Source: Epichloe hybrida
Lineage: Eukaryota > Ascomycota > Sordariomycetes > Hypocreales > Clavicipitaceae
Direction of reading: 5' to 3'
DNA length: 27,739 bases
Assembly (NCBI GenBank): GCA_019022495.1
Contig: JAFEKR010000132.1
Coordinates: 1-27,739 of the forward strand
The position numbers and the translations under genes are program-made. Below the pieces are notes generated by a model. It worked only from the letters and a program-made list of their open reading frames with translations. It was not told where the DNA came from and did no database searches. Positions 1 through 11,259 of this stretch are shown piece after piece. Position 1 is the stretch's first letter, and each line of letters starts with the position of its first letter.

Positions 1-149
1 CTATTCTAGACTTATAGTCTTCCTATTATAGTGTGATTTTGCCTTATATCTAGCCTACCTCTATAGCTATACTGTTTTACCTAGTGCCTCTCTCTAGTTA
101 TTTATAGTGTCTATTTATTAGTTAGTTTAGTTACCTCTAGGGTAGCCTA

Positions 150-2400
150 GATCCTCCCCTAGTTTATATTAACTAAAAGCTAGGTCTTATGCTAATATGT
201 AGTATTAAAGTCTTCTTATGCTAAGGAATTACTTTATAATATATCTTGCCTTTAAGGGATTATCTAAGGCTAGCCTTACCTTTTATATATCTCTAGGCTA
301 TCTTATTTAGGGGTATCTATAGTTATAGTTAGTGTAGTTAATAATTATATAGTACTAGTCTTTAACTATATAACTATAGCTATATAAGGGCAAAGCTACC
401 CTAGGAACACGCCTTTAGAAAAGGAACTTATTAAGGCTAATCTTTCCTATACGTAATTATACTATTATAGAGGAGATATACTTATTAAGCCTAGTGTGAA
501 ATTTCTAGATTTCCTTTAAGTTATAGGTAAGTAAGTAGTTCTCTATTAGCTCTCTCCTATGCCTATATTATCTCTATTACCTATTAGAATACTAGTCTTT
601 CTATCTTTTCTTTTACTTCTTATATAGTTATATATCTAGTTTATTATTAGTAAATAAGGGTCTTCTTTTATATTATAGTACTATTTACACTAAGTTAGCT
701 ATAGCCTATATCTTATTTATTATTTTACTAAGTATAATCCTTTCCTTAAACTTCTACTTTATCTTATTTAAGTAAAGGTCTAGGGGGGGGATATAGGTTT
801 TAACTTCTAGCTAAGTAATTAGTATAGCCTTAAATGCTCTAGCTATAGTTTAGAGATAGGTTAATTAGTTTACTATAAAACTTCTAACTATTCCTTATAA
901 TTTTCCTCCTTTCTTAGTTAGGGTATAGTCTATAGGCAAGAATAGGCTAGACTACTTACGTATATATAAGCTAGGTGTCTCTAAAGCTAATACCTTATGC
1001 TAACGCTACTAATATAAAGAGTGTAAGCTACTACTAGGCTAGTTTTCCCTTAAGGATATTCTTATAAGCACTCTAGTTAAGTTTCCTATTTACCTATACC
1101 CTAAGGAATTAGCATGCCTTTATTAGCGTTATTTTCTCTATACTAAGCTAGACCTTAGCCTATAGGGGCTTATAGGCCTTACTAAAGTGTATAAGTTTAG
1201 TTTTTACTAGGTTAAACTTTACTCTTACTTTCTTTACCTATTCCTTATAAATCTTCTAAGTAGCCTTAAGTTTTCTCTAGGTTTACGCTATATTTTTACT
1301 AAATACTATAATATTTATATTATTAGCAAATCTAATTACTACTATACCTAGGATAGCCTAAAGGTATATGTAAAGTTTTATAAAGTAAAGGAGAAAGAGA
1401 ATTAGTAAAAGGGGAGATTCTTATAGGGTACTAGCCTTAATCTTAAAGGGTCTAGAGAGTTCTCTATTAAAGCTAAGCTAGCTTATTTTATCCGCTAGGA
1501 AGCTTTATATTATAGCTATTAGCTAGTAAGGGATTCCTATTAGGATTAGTAAGTAAATTAAGTATAAGTAGCTAACTTTATTAAAAGTAAATAAGATATC
1601 TATCTAGGTAAGCAAGGTAATTTTACCCTTACTCTAGGCCTCTCTTACACACTTAACTAAGACCTTAATTATAGTCTTTATTAACCTATTTATCCTATTC
1701 CTTATCTATAGCTTTAGGAGAAGTCCTTTTGCCTTAGTAAAGGCTATAAGTCACTTTATAATCACCGCTTCTATGATTTTTCCTATAATATTTAGTAAGG
1801 AGATAGGCCTTTAAGCATTAGCCTTCCTTATCTCTTTTATTATCTTACCTAGTTTCCTAATTACTACCACTCTAGTAGTCTAGAATTAGGCTAGGAAATA
1901 CCTTACTTTAAGGATAGTATTTAGGAGCTAGACTATAGCTTCTTTTACTATCTTATTATAGGCTTTAATAAGGCTTACTAGGAGCTTATTATTACCTAGT
2001 GCTTTCTAGCTAGCTATATCTAATATAATATCTAATATCTCTTTTAATCTAAACTAGTTATTATCTAGGAATAGTGCGTTATCTAGCTCTAGGAAGGTAA
2101 GGTCTAGGATTTAGAAAAGGTTTACTATAAGCTTAGGGAAGAACCTTAGTGCTAGTATACTTACTTTATTCTTATATATAGTAGCTAGGTTTAGGTTATT
2201 TTTAGTCCTTTTTAGCTCTAGTAGCCTAGGTAATTCTAGGGGGGCCTAGCTTTAAAGCTAGGCTTATCTCTTTAGTTTTTACACTCCCCTATTCTTTCTC
2301 TATATATTAGCCTTTTATAAGGCATCTCTTTATGTATTTCTTCTCTTAGTTCTAATAACTTATTCTTAGTCCTTATTTACCTTAGTATAAGCTTACTAGT
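150..2400 (-). pseudogene. LINE ORF2, reverse transcriptase and C-terminal region relic
   Basis: RT motif B is visible at 1426-1382 (read L-stop-ESPLLLILFLLY, the LINE PQGSPLSPILFLLY motif). The catalytic motif C is at 1330-1307, read FANNINII, which is FADDINII with both Asp codons changed GAT to AAT, the expected RIP change. Motif D follows with a KTKLIHFSK stretch. The two motifs read in different frames, so a small indel lies between about 1382 and 1335. At about 850-700 a stretch with PPLDLYLNK matches the linker after the RT in Tad1-like LINEs. At about 480-420 the RIGKI-x-LNKFL stretch matches the C-terminal region that normally precedes a cysteine/histidine cluster. Enzymatically dead: both motif C aspartates read as Asn. 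Confidence 0.8.
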
Positions 2401-2599
2401 TTACTTCTATTCTTTATTATCTCTATTATCTCTTTACCTATCTAGCTCTAGTAACTACCTCTTTAGCTATCCTTAATTACTATACCTCTAGGCTAGGGAG
2501 CCTCTAGGGCTTTTATAGGGCTACCTTATTTACTATTTATTAAAGGTTTGTAATAAGCTAGGTAGCGTACGTATTTATCCCTTCTTTATCTTGTAGATT

Positions 2600-3345
2600 T
2601 AGGGCGTTTTTAGGTTAAAAGCATACTACTACCTCTGCCTTTACGTATAGTTTATCTATTATATTTCACGTGTATCTAAGGGCCCGCGGGATATTATCTT
2701 ATAGGCTAGTAAAGATACTAATTAACTATAGGATATAGTTAGATTTAGTAAGGTCTTTTACTCCTTTATAGTAAACTTAGATATCTAGGGTTACTTACAC
2801 TAGGTCTATAGTACTATCCCTATTATCCTTATATTATCTAGTTAGTTCCCCTTAGGGCATTACTAGTCTAAGCCTTTACTAGCTTATAAGTTCTAGTAGC
2901 TTATTTACTTTATTAGTAGTTTTATCTAGCCTATCCTAGAGGGGATGCTTTTAGTTAAAATCTCCTATAAATACGCTCTAGTTATGTAGTATCTCTATAT
3001 TAATATCTTATATAGGGGTGTTTTAGTTATTACTATAACCTTCTAAATAAAGGGAATAGATATTAATCCTATGAATTTCCACTAGTAATTAGTTAGGCCT
3101 TCCTTAGGCTAACTATAACCCTATATTATATTTCTTATTAATATATATTACATTATACCTATTATAGTATATAAGTTAGAACTAGGTAAGGCCTAGTATA
3201 AGAGGCTATGGATATTTTATGTGTTCTTACTCTTAGATTACTATTATGTCTATATTAGTTTAGTAATAGAGCGTAATATATATTAGGCTATCCTTCTTAT
3301 TTATATTCTAGAAAAGAACTTATAATATTACTATATTAATTAGGG
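2600..3345 (-). pseudogene. LINE ORF2, endonuclease (EEP family) domain relic
   Basis: This is the N-terminal nuclease of LINE ORF2, which nicks the target DNA. The frame starts at about 3343 (LINIVIL). An IVI-stop-E stretch follows at about 3242-3228, matching the family IQE metal-binding Glu once the RIP stop is read as Gln. An intact SVFIGDFN block lies at 2977-2954, the diagnostic GDFN motif of exonuclease-endonuclease-phosphatase enzymes. Further on, a STIDLV block matches the family IDL/IDY motif. The order and spacing fit an EEP domain. All but the shortest stretches are broken by TAG/TAA. It is fused in frame-order to the RT below, as in Tad1-like elements. Confidence 0.8.
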
Positions 3346-3449
3346 GGGTAGTGGTAAGTCTTAGCTATTTTATACTAGTTTTATTCTAGCCCTAAGTTAT
3401 TTTATGTAGTGCTTAATACTCCTAGCTCTTAGCTATTTAGCGCTTTACT

Positions 3450-4640
3450 TTATGTTTATAAGTTAACCCCTCTTTTTTCCTATTATTACTATAGGTTTTA
3501 TAGCTATACTAGCTCTCTCTTAGGCTAGAGCTAGGTTCTTACTAGGGGAGCTAGAGGTAAAGCAAGATAGTTATTCTAGGTAACTAGCCTTTACTATATT
3601 TTACTTCTCTTTTAGTACTAGGTAGTCTTTAAACTAGGCTAGGTATAGTCTAGAGTATAGGATATAGTTTTCCTTAAGTTATTTATTTATTATTAGGTAT
3701 AATACTTTACTATCTTTATGCTAGCTAGCTTTACACTTACTATACCTTAGTGCTACCTTATAAAACTTAGTAATATATTTTATTTAGAAGTAGTTATAGC
3801 ACTATCTAGGTTATAAGGTCTTATTATATAGTTTAGTTTAAAATAGCTTTGCTTTAAAGACTATTTTATCTTAGTATATCTTATTAGTATCTTTAACTTT
3901 AGCTAGTCTAAGAATTAAGGTAGTTTACTAGGCGTTCTTACCTTAGGGGTGTCTTATAGTTACCTTAATTATATTTACTTTATTTACTTTTTTAATTTCT
4001 ATTACTAGGTTCTTAATAGATATATACTTTATTAGGAAACCCTTAATAATAATGCTAAGTATATAGTAGTAAATAGCTGCCTCTAGGCTAAATACTTTAG
4101 TAATCTATTTTTAGTTTTCTTTATACTATACTATATTTCCTTTAAAGGTAATAATTATATCCTTACTAGGGAGTCTTCTAGCTACTATTACTAAGGCTTA
4201 CCTAATAGCTTTATTTATAGCTATAACTATATCTTCTATACCCCTAGACTAGAGTAATTCTTATATAGTATTTCCTTTTATAAGTACTTCTCTATGTTAT
4301 CTTCTAGGGACCTAGAGAGAGAGAGAGTTAGTATTTAGTTATTTTAGGGTAAGCCTAGCTATAATACTAGCCTAGGTTAGGGAGTTATTATCTTTAGCTT
4401 CCTCCTTAATAGCCTCCTTAAGGGCTATTTTTAATGCTTCTTTAGTAGTATAAATATTACTATTATTAGTGTTTATAGTTCTTATTTTAGCTTAGGTATA
4501 GTTTGCTACCTAGTTAGCTATAGTAAGTATAATACGCTATACTTAGGTAACTTTATTACTTAGGATAAGGCTAGTAATCTTATTATAATATTTTATGTCT
4601 TTAGGGTGTGTAAATTAGTTCTAGTTTACTATTAGGTTAT
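3450..4640 (-). pseudogene. LINE ORF1 (gag-like, zinc-knuckle) relic
   Basis: This frame lies upstream of the endonuclease in the element's orientation, where Tad1-like LINEs carry ORF1, an RNA-binding nucleocapsid-like protein. Reading through RIP stops, a knuckle-like stretch occurs at about 3765-3705, with a surviving Cys, a His after a ruined codon and further positions where TGT/TGC has probably become TAT/TAC (read KCKAS-stop-HKDSK). A second cysteine-like cluster follows. The start codon cannot be fixed. Family knowledge predicts one to three CCHC knuckles at this place. Here only their mutated outlines are seen, so the assignment leans on position within the element. Confidence 0.5.
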
Positions 4641-4884
4641 CTTCGCTTCTTTAGACATTAAACTATCCTATTCCTATGTTTAGGTAGTAGCTACTTTAAG
4701 CTAGCCCCCCTAAGCCTATGTTAATTACTATTAGTATTTTATTTACACTCTTACTACTAGCTTTATTATAGTGTAATATTATAGGGGGGGAGAAATAAAG
4801 GTAAGGATTTTAAATATTAATGTGATTTGTATTTTAGAGGCGATTCCAAACCTTAGGGTCAGTGCGGAAAAGTATGCAAAGCTC

Positions 4885-5672
4885 ATAGCTTTTACTATAG
4901 TAATTTACTTATAATTACTAGTATTTATATTTAAGTTATTTATTTATTATTTATTTATTATTAAACTTTAACACTAATAATATTATAAGTAATCTTAGTA
5001 ATCTTAGTAATCTTAGTAATACTAGTAATATTAGTAATATTAGTATTATAAGCTATTATAAGCTATTATAAGCTATTATAAGCTATAATAAGATATAATA
5101 AGCTACTTATATTAAGTTTACTAGTAGTTCTTTTTATAGTTTTTTTAAAATAAGTAATAATAATTTATAGAAATATAAAATAATTTATAGAAATAGTAAA
5201 TAATATTATAAAAAGGTTTTTCTTTAAGTGATATTAGGGAAATAAAGTATTAAGTTAAATAGTATTATTAAAAAAGTATAATATTATATATAACCTTACT
5301 TAGTTATAATAAAATTATAAAATTAATATAATATTATAAATTCTATAACTAATTTAATAAAATAGGTAATAATAAAAGCTTTTATATAACTAGCTTTCTT
5401 TTAACCTTATAAATACTAATAACTAATAAAAAGTCTAATATTACATTTGTAGTGTTTATAGTTAGTATAGTTTAGGAAAAGAAATTTGTAGTGTAATATA
5501 TTATAGTTTTTTTTTTTGTAGTTAGTGTAATGTAGTTTTTTTTTCCTTATAGTTAGTGTAGTTTATAATGTAGTGTAGTTTGTAGTGTAGTTACTACACT
5601 ACACTATAAATACTACACTACACTACACTATAAATACTACACTACACTACACGTTTTAGTGTAATACTCTAG
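4885..5672. mobile_element. Inverted-repeat DNA transposon, copy A (right half only)
   Basis: From ATAGCTTTTACTATAG at 4885 to ATACTCTAG at 5672 this is nearly identical, base for base, to 24512-25279, the right-hand part of the more complete copy at 23361-25279. It includes the same minisatellite block, the same AT-rich arm and the same GTAGTG-rich terminus. The left half is absent: the LINE begins exactly where the homology stops, so either the LINE inserted into this copy (its other half then lying beyond the left edge) or the copy was truncated. The right end abuts Gypsy pol sequence. No coding capacity is seen. Confidence 0.8.
4985..5106. repeat. Minisatellite block in copy A
   Basis: Two adjacent tandem arrays. 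The first has a unit close to CTTAGTAAT, drifting to ATTAGTAAT (about 4990-5042). The second has a unit close to ATTATAAGCT (about 5043-5106). The same two arrays recur at the same place in copy B (about 24616-24735) with a different number of units, so the unit number changed between copies. They are internal to the transposon and not a CRISPR: there are no spacers. Confidence 0.75.
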
Positions 5673-7795
5673 CTATAAGTAAGTTAGTAGTAAAATAGTT
5701 TAGCCTAGAGCTTATATATTTACTAAAGAGAAAGCGCGTTTAAACTATAGTAAAAATAAAAAGAAAGGAAAAGAGAGTATAGGAGAACACTTCCTTAATT
5801 ACCTATATAGTACACACTAAAATAGATATTAATAGCTAGGAGTTATTAGTGTATTTATATATTATCCTAGGCCTTACATAGGACATTATACTTAGGATAC
5901 TATAACTAGAATATTATAACGTGGTTATTTACGTAGCAAAATAGTAATTAGTTATTAAAGTAGCAAAGAGCTTATATATCTCTAAAGCCTTTATATATAG
6001 GGTAAAGATTCTAGTATAGGGGATTATTAGGTCCTTATATACTATAGAAGCGTGCTAAGTATACTATAGGAAGGACACTTTTATAATGTTTATTACTATA
6101 AGCCTTAGGGAGATAATAATAGTATTATAAATTATAGTGCCTAAGACAAAGCTTAATAGCCTAGACATATTAACACTACCTAAGGAGTTAGCGGACTTTA
6201 TAGACCTTTTTAATAAGGCTAGAGCTAATAGCTTACCTCCTTATTAGGGGTCCCTTAATTACTATATATGCTTATATAAGAACTAGGATAAGTCTAAACT
6301 AACACTCCCTTAGGGACTACTATATAATATACTAAGGGACTAGCTTCTAGAGGTTAGGCACTAGATTATAGACTTAATAAATAAGGGTTAGATTTATACT
6401 AGCTTATTATTAGCTATAGCTCTAGTTCTCTTTATTAAGAAGGCTAATAGAGGTTAGTGTTTTTATATAAACTACTACGCTCTTAATAAGATAATAGCAT
6501 AGAATTACTATTCTCTCCTATTAATTAAGGAGACACTTTATGCCTTATCCTAGGTATACTAGTTTATAAAGGTAAATATTTATATAGCGTTTTATAAGCT
6601 ATAGATTACTAAGGGCTAGGAGCACCTTATAGCGTTTTAAACTAGATTTAGGCTATTTAAGTAGCTAGTTTACCCCTTTAGCCTAGCTAGTATACTAGTA
6701 ATATTCTAATATTATATTAATAAGTCCTTAGGGGATATATTAGGGGATTTTATTATAGTATACTTAGATAATATCTTAGTTTACTTAGGGGGATTAAGGA
6801 AAGACTATATAGCTAAAGTCTAGTTAATATTAGGTTACTTAAGGGCTATAGGGTTATACTTAGACTTTAATAAGTCTATATTTGCAGTAAAGGAGGTTTA
6901 ATACCTAGGATATATTACTATAGTAAGTTATTCTATTTATCTAAACCTAGTAAAGGTTATAGCTATTAGGGAGTAAGTAGCCCTAATAAAACTTTAGGGG
7001 GTTTATAGCTTCCTAGGGTTTACTAACTTTTACTATAACTTTATTAGTAACTTTTTAAAACTAGTAGCACTACTAATATAATTAACTAAGAGGAATATCC
7101 CTTTTTAATAAGACTTAAAGAGAATAATACCTTTAATAGGCTAAAAGATACCTTTATTATATACCTAGTACTAGTATAATAGGACCTAGATCTCCCTATA
7201 GTAATAAAAGCTAATTATTTAGGAATAGCTATTAAAGAATGCCTTTCCTAGTAAGGCTAGGATAGTATTATATACCTAGTTACTTATTACTTTACTAGCC
7301 TTATATCCTTATAAAAGAACTATATAATTTATAATAAGAAATTATTAGCTATTATCTTATACCTTAAGGCATAGTTAGCTAAGCTATAGGGCGTTTTTAG
7401 TCTATTTATAATCTATATAGACTATAAGAACCTAAAGTACTTTATAACTCCCTAGTTAATATTAAAGTAATAAGCTTAATAAGTAAATATACTTATACTA
7501 TTTAATTTTTACCTTTAGTATAGACTTAGTATATAGGTATAGTAACTTAATACTCTTTCTTAAAGGGAGTAAGACTAGGAAAGGGTAACCTTTAAAATAG
7601 GATATATTCTATAACTTATTACTATTATATAACTCTTACTAATACTAGATAAATAGTAGGATAATAGTAGTATAGTACTATTACTAGCTAGTAAGGTTCT
7701 CTTTACTACTAAGTACCTTTAGACCTTATAGGACTAGGCTATTATCTTTAACTCTATATATAGTATTTAATTAAGGGCTATCTAGGAAAGGGCCT
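5673..7795 (+). pseudogene. Ty3/Gypsy pol, first segment (protease C-terminal part, RT, RNase H)
   Basis: A Gypsy polyprotein relic with gag and the protease active site missing on the left, where it meets the transposon end at 5672. At about 5891 a run ending LEYYNVVI matches the GMPWL-type tail of Gypsy proteases. From about 6170 (LPKELADFIDLF) the RT is followable. The catalytic motif is at 6761 (YLDNILVY, family YLDDILVYS with the second Asp changed to Asn). The connection and RNase H regions run to about 7450. At 7786-7795 the frame is cut by the element at 7796-8569 and resumes in the same codon phase after 8580. It is saturated with TAG/TAA and almost free of CpA. Dead. Confidence 0.85.
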
Positions 7796-8569
7796 AGAGG
7801 TATTGAAATGTAGGGAGCTAGTTGCTGGCTGGCAACAGCTGTACAGGTGCAGCTCTACGGTCAGGGACTAGTAGAACCACCACGATAAATTTATTTAACG
7901 CAACGTAACGGAAGGTTTCGGCAGTTATTAACTAATAGAATTCAATCTAGATGACTTTTACGATATCTTATATACCAATAGAATTGATTTTAGTGACGTT
8001 ATACGGGCAATGCGGCTGTTGGATTAAGAGGCCTAGCTATCTAGCTAGATTGAAAAGATCTTCTTCCTCTCATATACCCACTAACCGTATTGGTGGATCC
8101 GGGCCGTTAGAGAGGTCTTAAGGGCCACTTTTGATTTTCTATAAAATTCATTTGTATGTAAAATCCAAAAAATCGACTCACCACCATACAAACTAGCAAC
8201 CCATATGCACTAAATTTTAGTCCAAAAAATATTCCTGCATAAAATAAAAGCCCTATCTTCTAGCTTTAATTTGCTATATATAAGACTTTTGTACGACCTC
8301 TAGTTAAAGAGAAAATCGCTGTTAAAGATAGCTATAGGGTAACCTGCTTACGTCACCTTAGCTTACCTAATTACTAGTGGCGCTGCGGTTGTAGCTGCGC
8401 TTGCAGCCACAACGCAATTGAATAATCCACAATTGATAATTGATTTGGATTAGTTATCCACACGGTTGGTCGCAGCTGTTAACAGCTGCAACGTAGCTAT
8501 TGACAGCTACCTTCGCGACCGTTAACAGCTGCAGTGCAGCTGTCAGGCTTGCAATGCAAGCTAGTAATA
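7796..8569. mobile_element. Nearly RIP-free short insertion element (MITE-like) in Gypsy pol
   Basis: About 770 bases whose composition breaks sharply from both sides: CpA, TpG and CpG are frequent and the TAG/TAA background vanishes. It is flanked by GAAAGGGCCT (7786-7795) and GAAAGGTCCT (8570-8579), a 10-base direct repeat with one mismatch. Both copies lie in the same codon phase of the interrupted pol, so this is a target-site duplication. The left end (CTAGAGGTATTG) resembles the termini of the 23361-25279 element (CAGAGTATTG, CTAGAGTATTG). The two ends also share an imperfect inverted stretch rich in CAGCTG. No open frame of note. The duplication length suits a Mutator-like or hAT-like non-autonomous element; superfamily not settled. 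Confidence 0.75.
8460..8562. repeat. CAGCTG-rich subterminal palindrome cluster
   Basis: Repeated CAGCTG cores (several as GTTAACAGCTGC) sit in direct and inverted orientation near the right end of the insertion element, ending in the perfect hairpin GCTTGCAATGCAAGC at 8547-8561. A weaker partner of the cluster is near the left end (about 7820-7860, ACAGCTGTACAGGTGCAGCT). Subterminal repeats of this kind are typical transposase-binding sites in hAT elements. That role is inferred. Confidence 0.55.
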
Positions 8570-8579
8570 GAAAGGTCCT

Positions 8580-10040
8580 TTAACTAGAAAGGGCTAAAAA
8601 TAGGTCTTATTTTTAACAAGAGGTTTCCTATTAAGGTACTTATAAGGAAGTAAGTAATAGATTATTTTATAAGCGCTAATAGGGCGCTTTACTTTAGGGG
8701 CTATACTTAGGTCCTAGTATAGGAGCCTCTTATAATAACCCTAATATAGTAATGCTATAATTTACTAGTAGTAAGGTACCTAGGCTATAATACTATATTC
8801 TAAATCTTATAATAGTAGTTTTACTAGAATAGGATATTATAAGATATTACTAGGTTTATTTATAATTATTATTACTATAGTAATTATAAGAGCTATTAAT
8901 AACACTAGGGCTTACTAAAGCCTTTACCTATCCCTAACTAGTTCTAGTTATAAATCTCTATTAACTTTATAATAAACTTACTAGCACTATCCCTAGAAAA
9001 GTTATAATATCTAATAGTTATTATAGATTAACTCTTTAAATTTATTTAGCTTAAGGCTATAACTTTTATAAAAGCTAAGGAATATATAAAGAGGTTTAAA
9101 ATAGTTTAGTAGTAGTTTAGGGGGTTTTCTTAATTAATTATTATAGATTATAGTTTAAATTAGTTAGGAAAATTTTAGATAATATTATACTCCTTAGTTA
9201 GGATTAATTAGTTACTTTTTATATTATATTACTTATAGACTAATAGTAATATAAAGTAAGTAAACTAAGAGATATAGGTAATACTATATATTATAGTCTT
9301 TTTCTTATAGTTTAACTAGCTAGAATATTTAGTTACTTACTAGCTTATAATTAATACTAGGCTATTTTCTATAATAGGAGTTAGCTTAAATAAGCTACTA
9401 TATAGCTATAATCTAAAGCTAGTCTAGTTATTACTAGATAAGTTTACTTTTATAATAATACTAAAGAGATAAGTAATATAGTTTCTTAAGCACTTCTAGG
9501 AGAGTACTTATCTAGTATAAGCTATAATAGCTTATATATAATAAAGGTAGTAAAATACTATATTTACTTTATATTAGCTAGTAAAATAGTTTTAGGTTAA
9601 AGATAAGGTATAACTTTTACTTAAAAACATTAAAACTAACTACCTTTTCTAGAAACTTAATTAAGTAATAGTAAAGTATATAGTTATAAAAGTCCTAATA
9701 TTACTTATAGTATAGCTTAATATCCTAAGAGGTATTTACCTAGTATTTTATATAAACCTTATTAAATACACTATAAAGGACTCTCTCCTTAGTTAAAAGC
9801 TCTAAGACTCTTATCTAGGACTAGAATAAGTCCTTATAAAGGGTAATAATAAACTTATTAAGGAATATTAAGTTAAGTAAATCCTAGTAGCTTAAAATAC
9901 TCTAGGCTAGGGTAAGAGATATAATATACTTATTAAGTAAGTAAGTTATATATAGCTTATATAGGAACTATTAGAGAATATAGTATAAATATAGGCCCTT
10001 AATAAGTTTAAGGTAAAATAAGGAGATATATAATATAATA
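8580..10040 (+). pseudogene. Ty3/Gypsy pol, second segment (integrase and chromodomain-like tail)
   Basis: Continuation of the pol cut at 7795; joining the flanks through the target duplication keeps the codon phase. After GLIFNKRF (about 8610) comes the His-His-Cys-Cys zinc region: at about 8858-8890 the Cys codons read as Tyr (TGT/TGC to TAT/TAC). The linker HQGLLKPLP leads into the catalytic core, where ISINFI at 8954-8971 is ISIDFI with Asp changed to Asn. A second core stretch reads VIID. The GIYLVFYINLIK run (about 9730) matches the PRGxHPVFHVSLL border after the core. At about 9870-9985 a YQVKQIL ... NILIKQV stretch is the chromodomain-like targeting module of chromoviruses. Dead. Confidence 0.85.
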
Positions 10041-10440
10041 ATAAACTAAATTAATTTTAGAAAACTTATTTACTTATAAAGTCTCCTATATATATTTAAG
10101 ATACTAATATATTATAGTTTACTACTATTACTTAAAGGGAATAATTATTCTTTAAGTCTTTATTTAAATTAATAAAAGAGTTTATATAAGTATATATTAC
10201 CTTTATTTAGAGTTAGTGCTTTACTAATATAGCTATAGTATATTTACTAGGTAATAGTTATAGTATAAAAAGTTATTTACTAGGAATATAACCTAGGTTT
10301 TAGATAGTATAAGTAAGGTTAGTATATAAAGTATATATAAGTAAGGGTATAATAGGAGTATAAGTAAGGGGATAGTAAGTAAGAATAGTAATACTAGTAA
10401 GATAAGGAATATTATTTCTAGCTAGGGGTTAGCTAGCTCT
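10040..10440. other. Unassigned RIPed DNA after the Gypsy chromodomain
   Basis: AT-rich with no recognisable frame, LTR or repeat. It may hold the 3' untranslated end of the Gypsy element, but no LTR could be matched because its partner would lie outside the window. Confidence 0.4.
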
Positions 10441-11259
10441 AGGGTTTCTAAGGGCGCGTTTAGGAGGATTACTAACCCTAACTTAGAGAGGAGATAGGTA
10501 AGCTACTAGTAATAATAGGAAGGGGAGTTATTACCTAACTTAGTAATTTAATAATAGTGTTAGTTCTTACTATAGTAATAGGGGGTAAGCACTTAGATAA
10601 GAGTAGTAAACTATTTATATATTTCTTTGCGTATAGTATTTAGGCTACTAATAACCTATTAGTTCTATTAGAACAAAACGCTAGTAACTTATTATATAAA
10701 CTATACTATTCTATAACTAGCTAAAGGGCTAGCACTAATAAAGGGGATAATATTAAGGCTAGTTATATTTATTATAGGGGTGTCTATAGCTAGAGATACC
10801 CTAAGAGCTAAGTAAATAGGAGCTAGGTTAAACTACACCTAGTTAAGGAGGGCATTCTAGTAACTAATAAAATAGTAATATCTCTAGGATAAAATAAGTA
10901 TCTTTTTCTTTATAGTTATAGTCTTAGGGACTCTAAGCTTAATAATATATATACCTATAGTAATTTTAGCCTTAAGATCCTTAAGGGCTTATTAGAGTTA
11001 TAGGTTAGTAAATAGAAGCCTAGTATACTATACGTAAGTAATATAATATTACTAATAAGGAGAATATAACTCCTTACTTTAGGGTAAATAATAGTTTAAG
11101 ACACTAGTAGTAAGAGCTTATTTAATATAAGGACTATAAGAATACTAAACTAATTTAGGCGTAGTATACTATTTATTATTAAAGTTTCCCTTTATAAGGT
11201 ACTTACTAATAAAATAGGACATTAGCGTAGTAAGAGTAGCTATAGCCTATAGGAGTAGC
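10440..11259 (+). pseudogene. Unidentified RIP-damaged reading frame truncated by the 5' LTR
   Basis: One plus-strand frame (codon starts divisible by 3, for example AGC at 10731) can be followed from about 10540 to the LTR border at 11259. Nearly all its interruptions are TAG or TAA, as expected of RIP, and no frame slip is needed. The predicted product is rich in Ser, Lys, Pro/Leu and Asn and shows no motif I recognise. It could be the tail of the Gypsy polyprotein, a separate host gene, or upstream coding sequence of the ankyrin gene that resumes at 23220. With a 5-bp target duplication the two frames would be in register, a one-in-three coincidence and therefore weak evidence. Confidence 0.35.

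Larger units (their letters stand above)
1..4884 (-). mobile_element. Tad1-like LINE (non-LTR retrotransposon), RIP-degraded, 3' end at or beyond window edge
   Basis: Read on the minus strand, the order is ORF1 (about 4640-3450), an apurinic-type endonuclease (about 3345-2600), an RT (about 2400-1150) and a cysteine/histidine-type C-terminal region (about 500-150). This is the domain order of fungal Tad1-clade LINEs, which copy themselves by target-primed reverse transcription. The 5' end abuts position 4884, next to inverted-repeat transposon sequence. The last 45 bases of the LINE (4840-4884) are conspicuously less mutated than the rest. No poly-A tail is seen within the window, so the 3' end is probably in or before the first 150 bases. 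All reading frames are destroyed by TAG/TAA from RIP, and at least one apparent frame slip lies in the RT. Family assignment rests on motif recognition only. Confidence 0.85.

Noticed and set aside
4985..5106. CRISPR-like regular repeats
   Set aside because: Units are contiguous with no spacers, strongly AT-rich, and shared with another transposon copy; the context is fungal.
5560..5660. Telomere-like or satellite array (GTAGTG/CACTAC)
   Set aside because: It is a subterminal repeat of the inverted-repeat transposon, repeated at both tips of copy B, and is not a TTAGGG array.
8547..8566. Helitron 3' end (hairpin followed by CTAG-T)
   Set aside because: The hairpin touches the CTAG with no gap, no matching 5' TC end is seen, and a 10-base target duplication flanks the element, which Helitrons do not make.
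7796..8569. Solo LTR
   Set aside because: No TG...CA ends adjoining a 4-6 base duplication were found, whereas an 8-10 base in-phase duplication is present.
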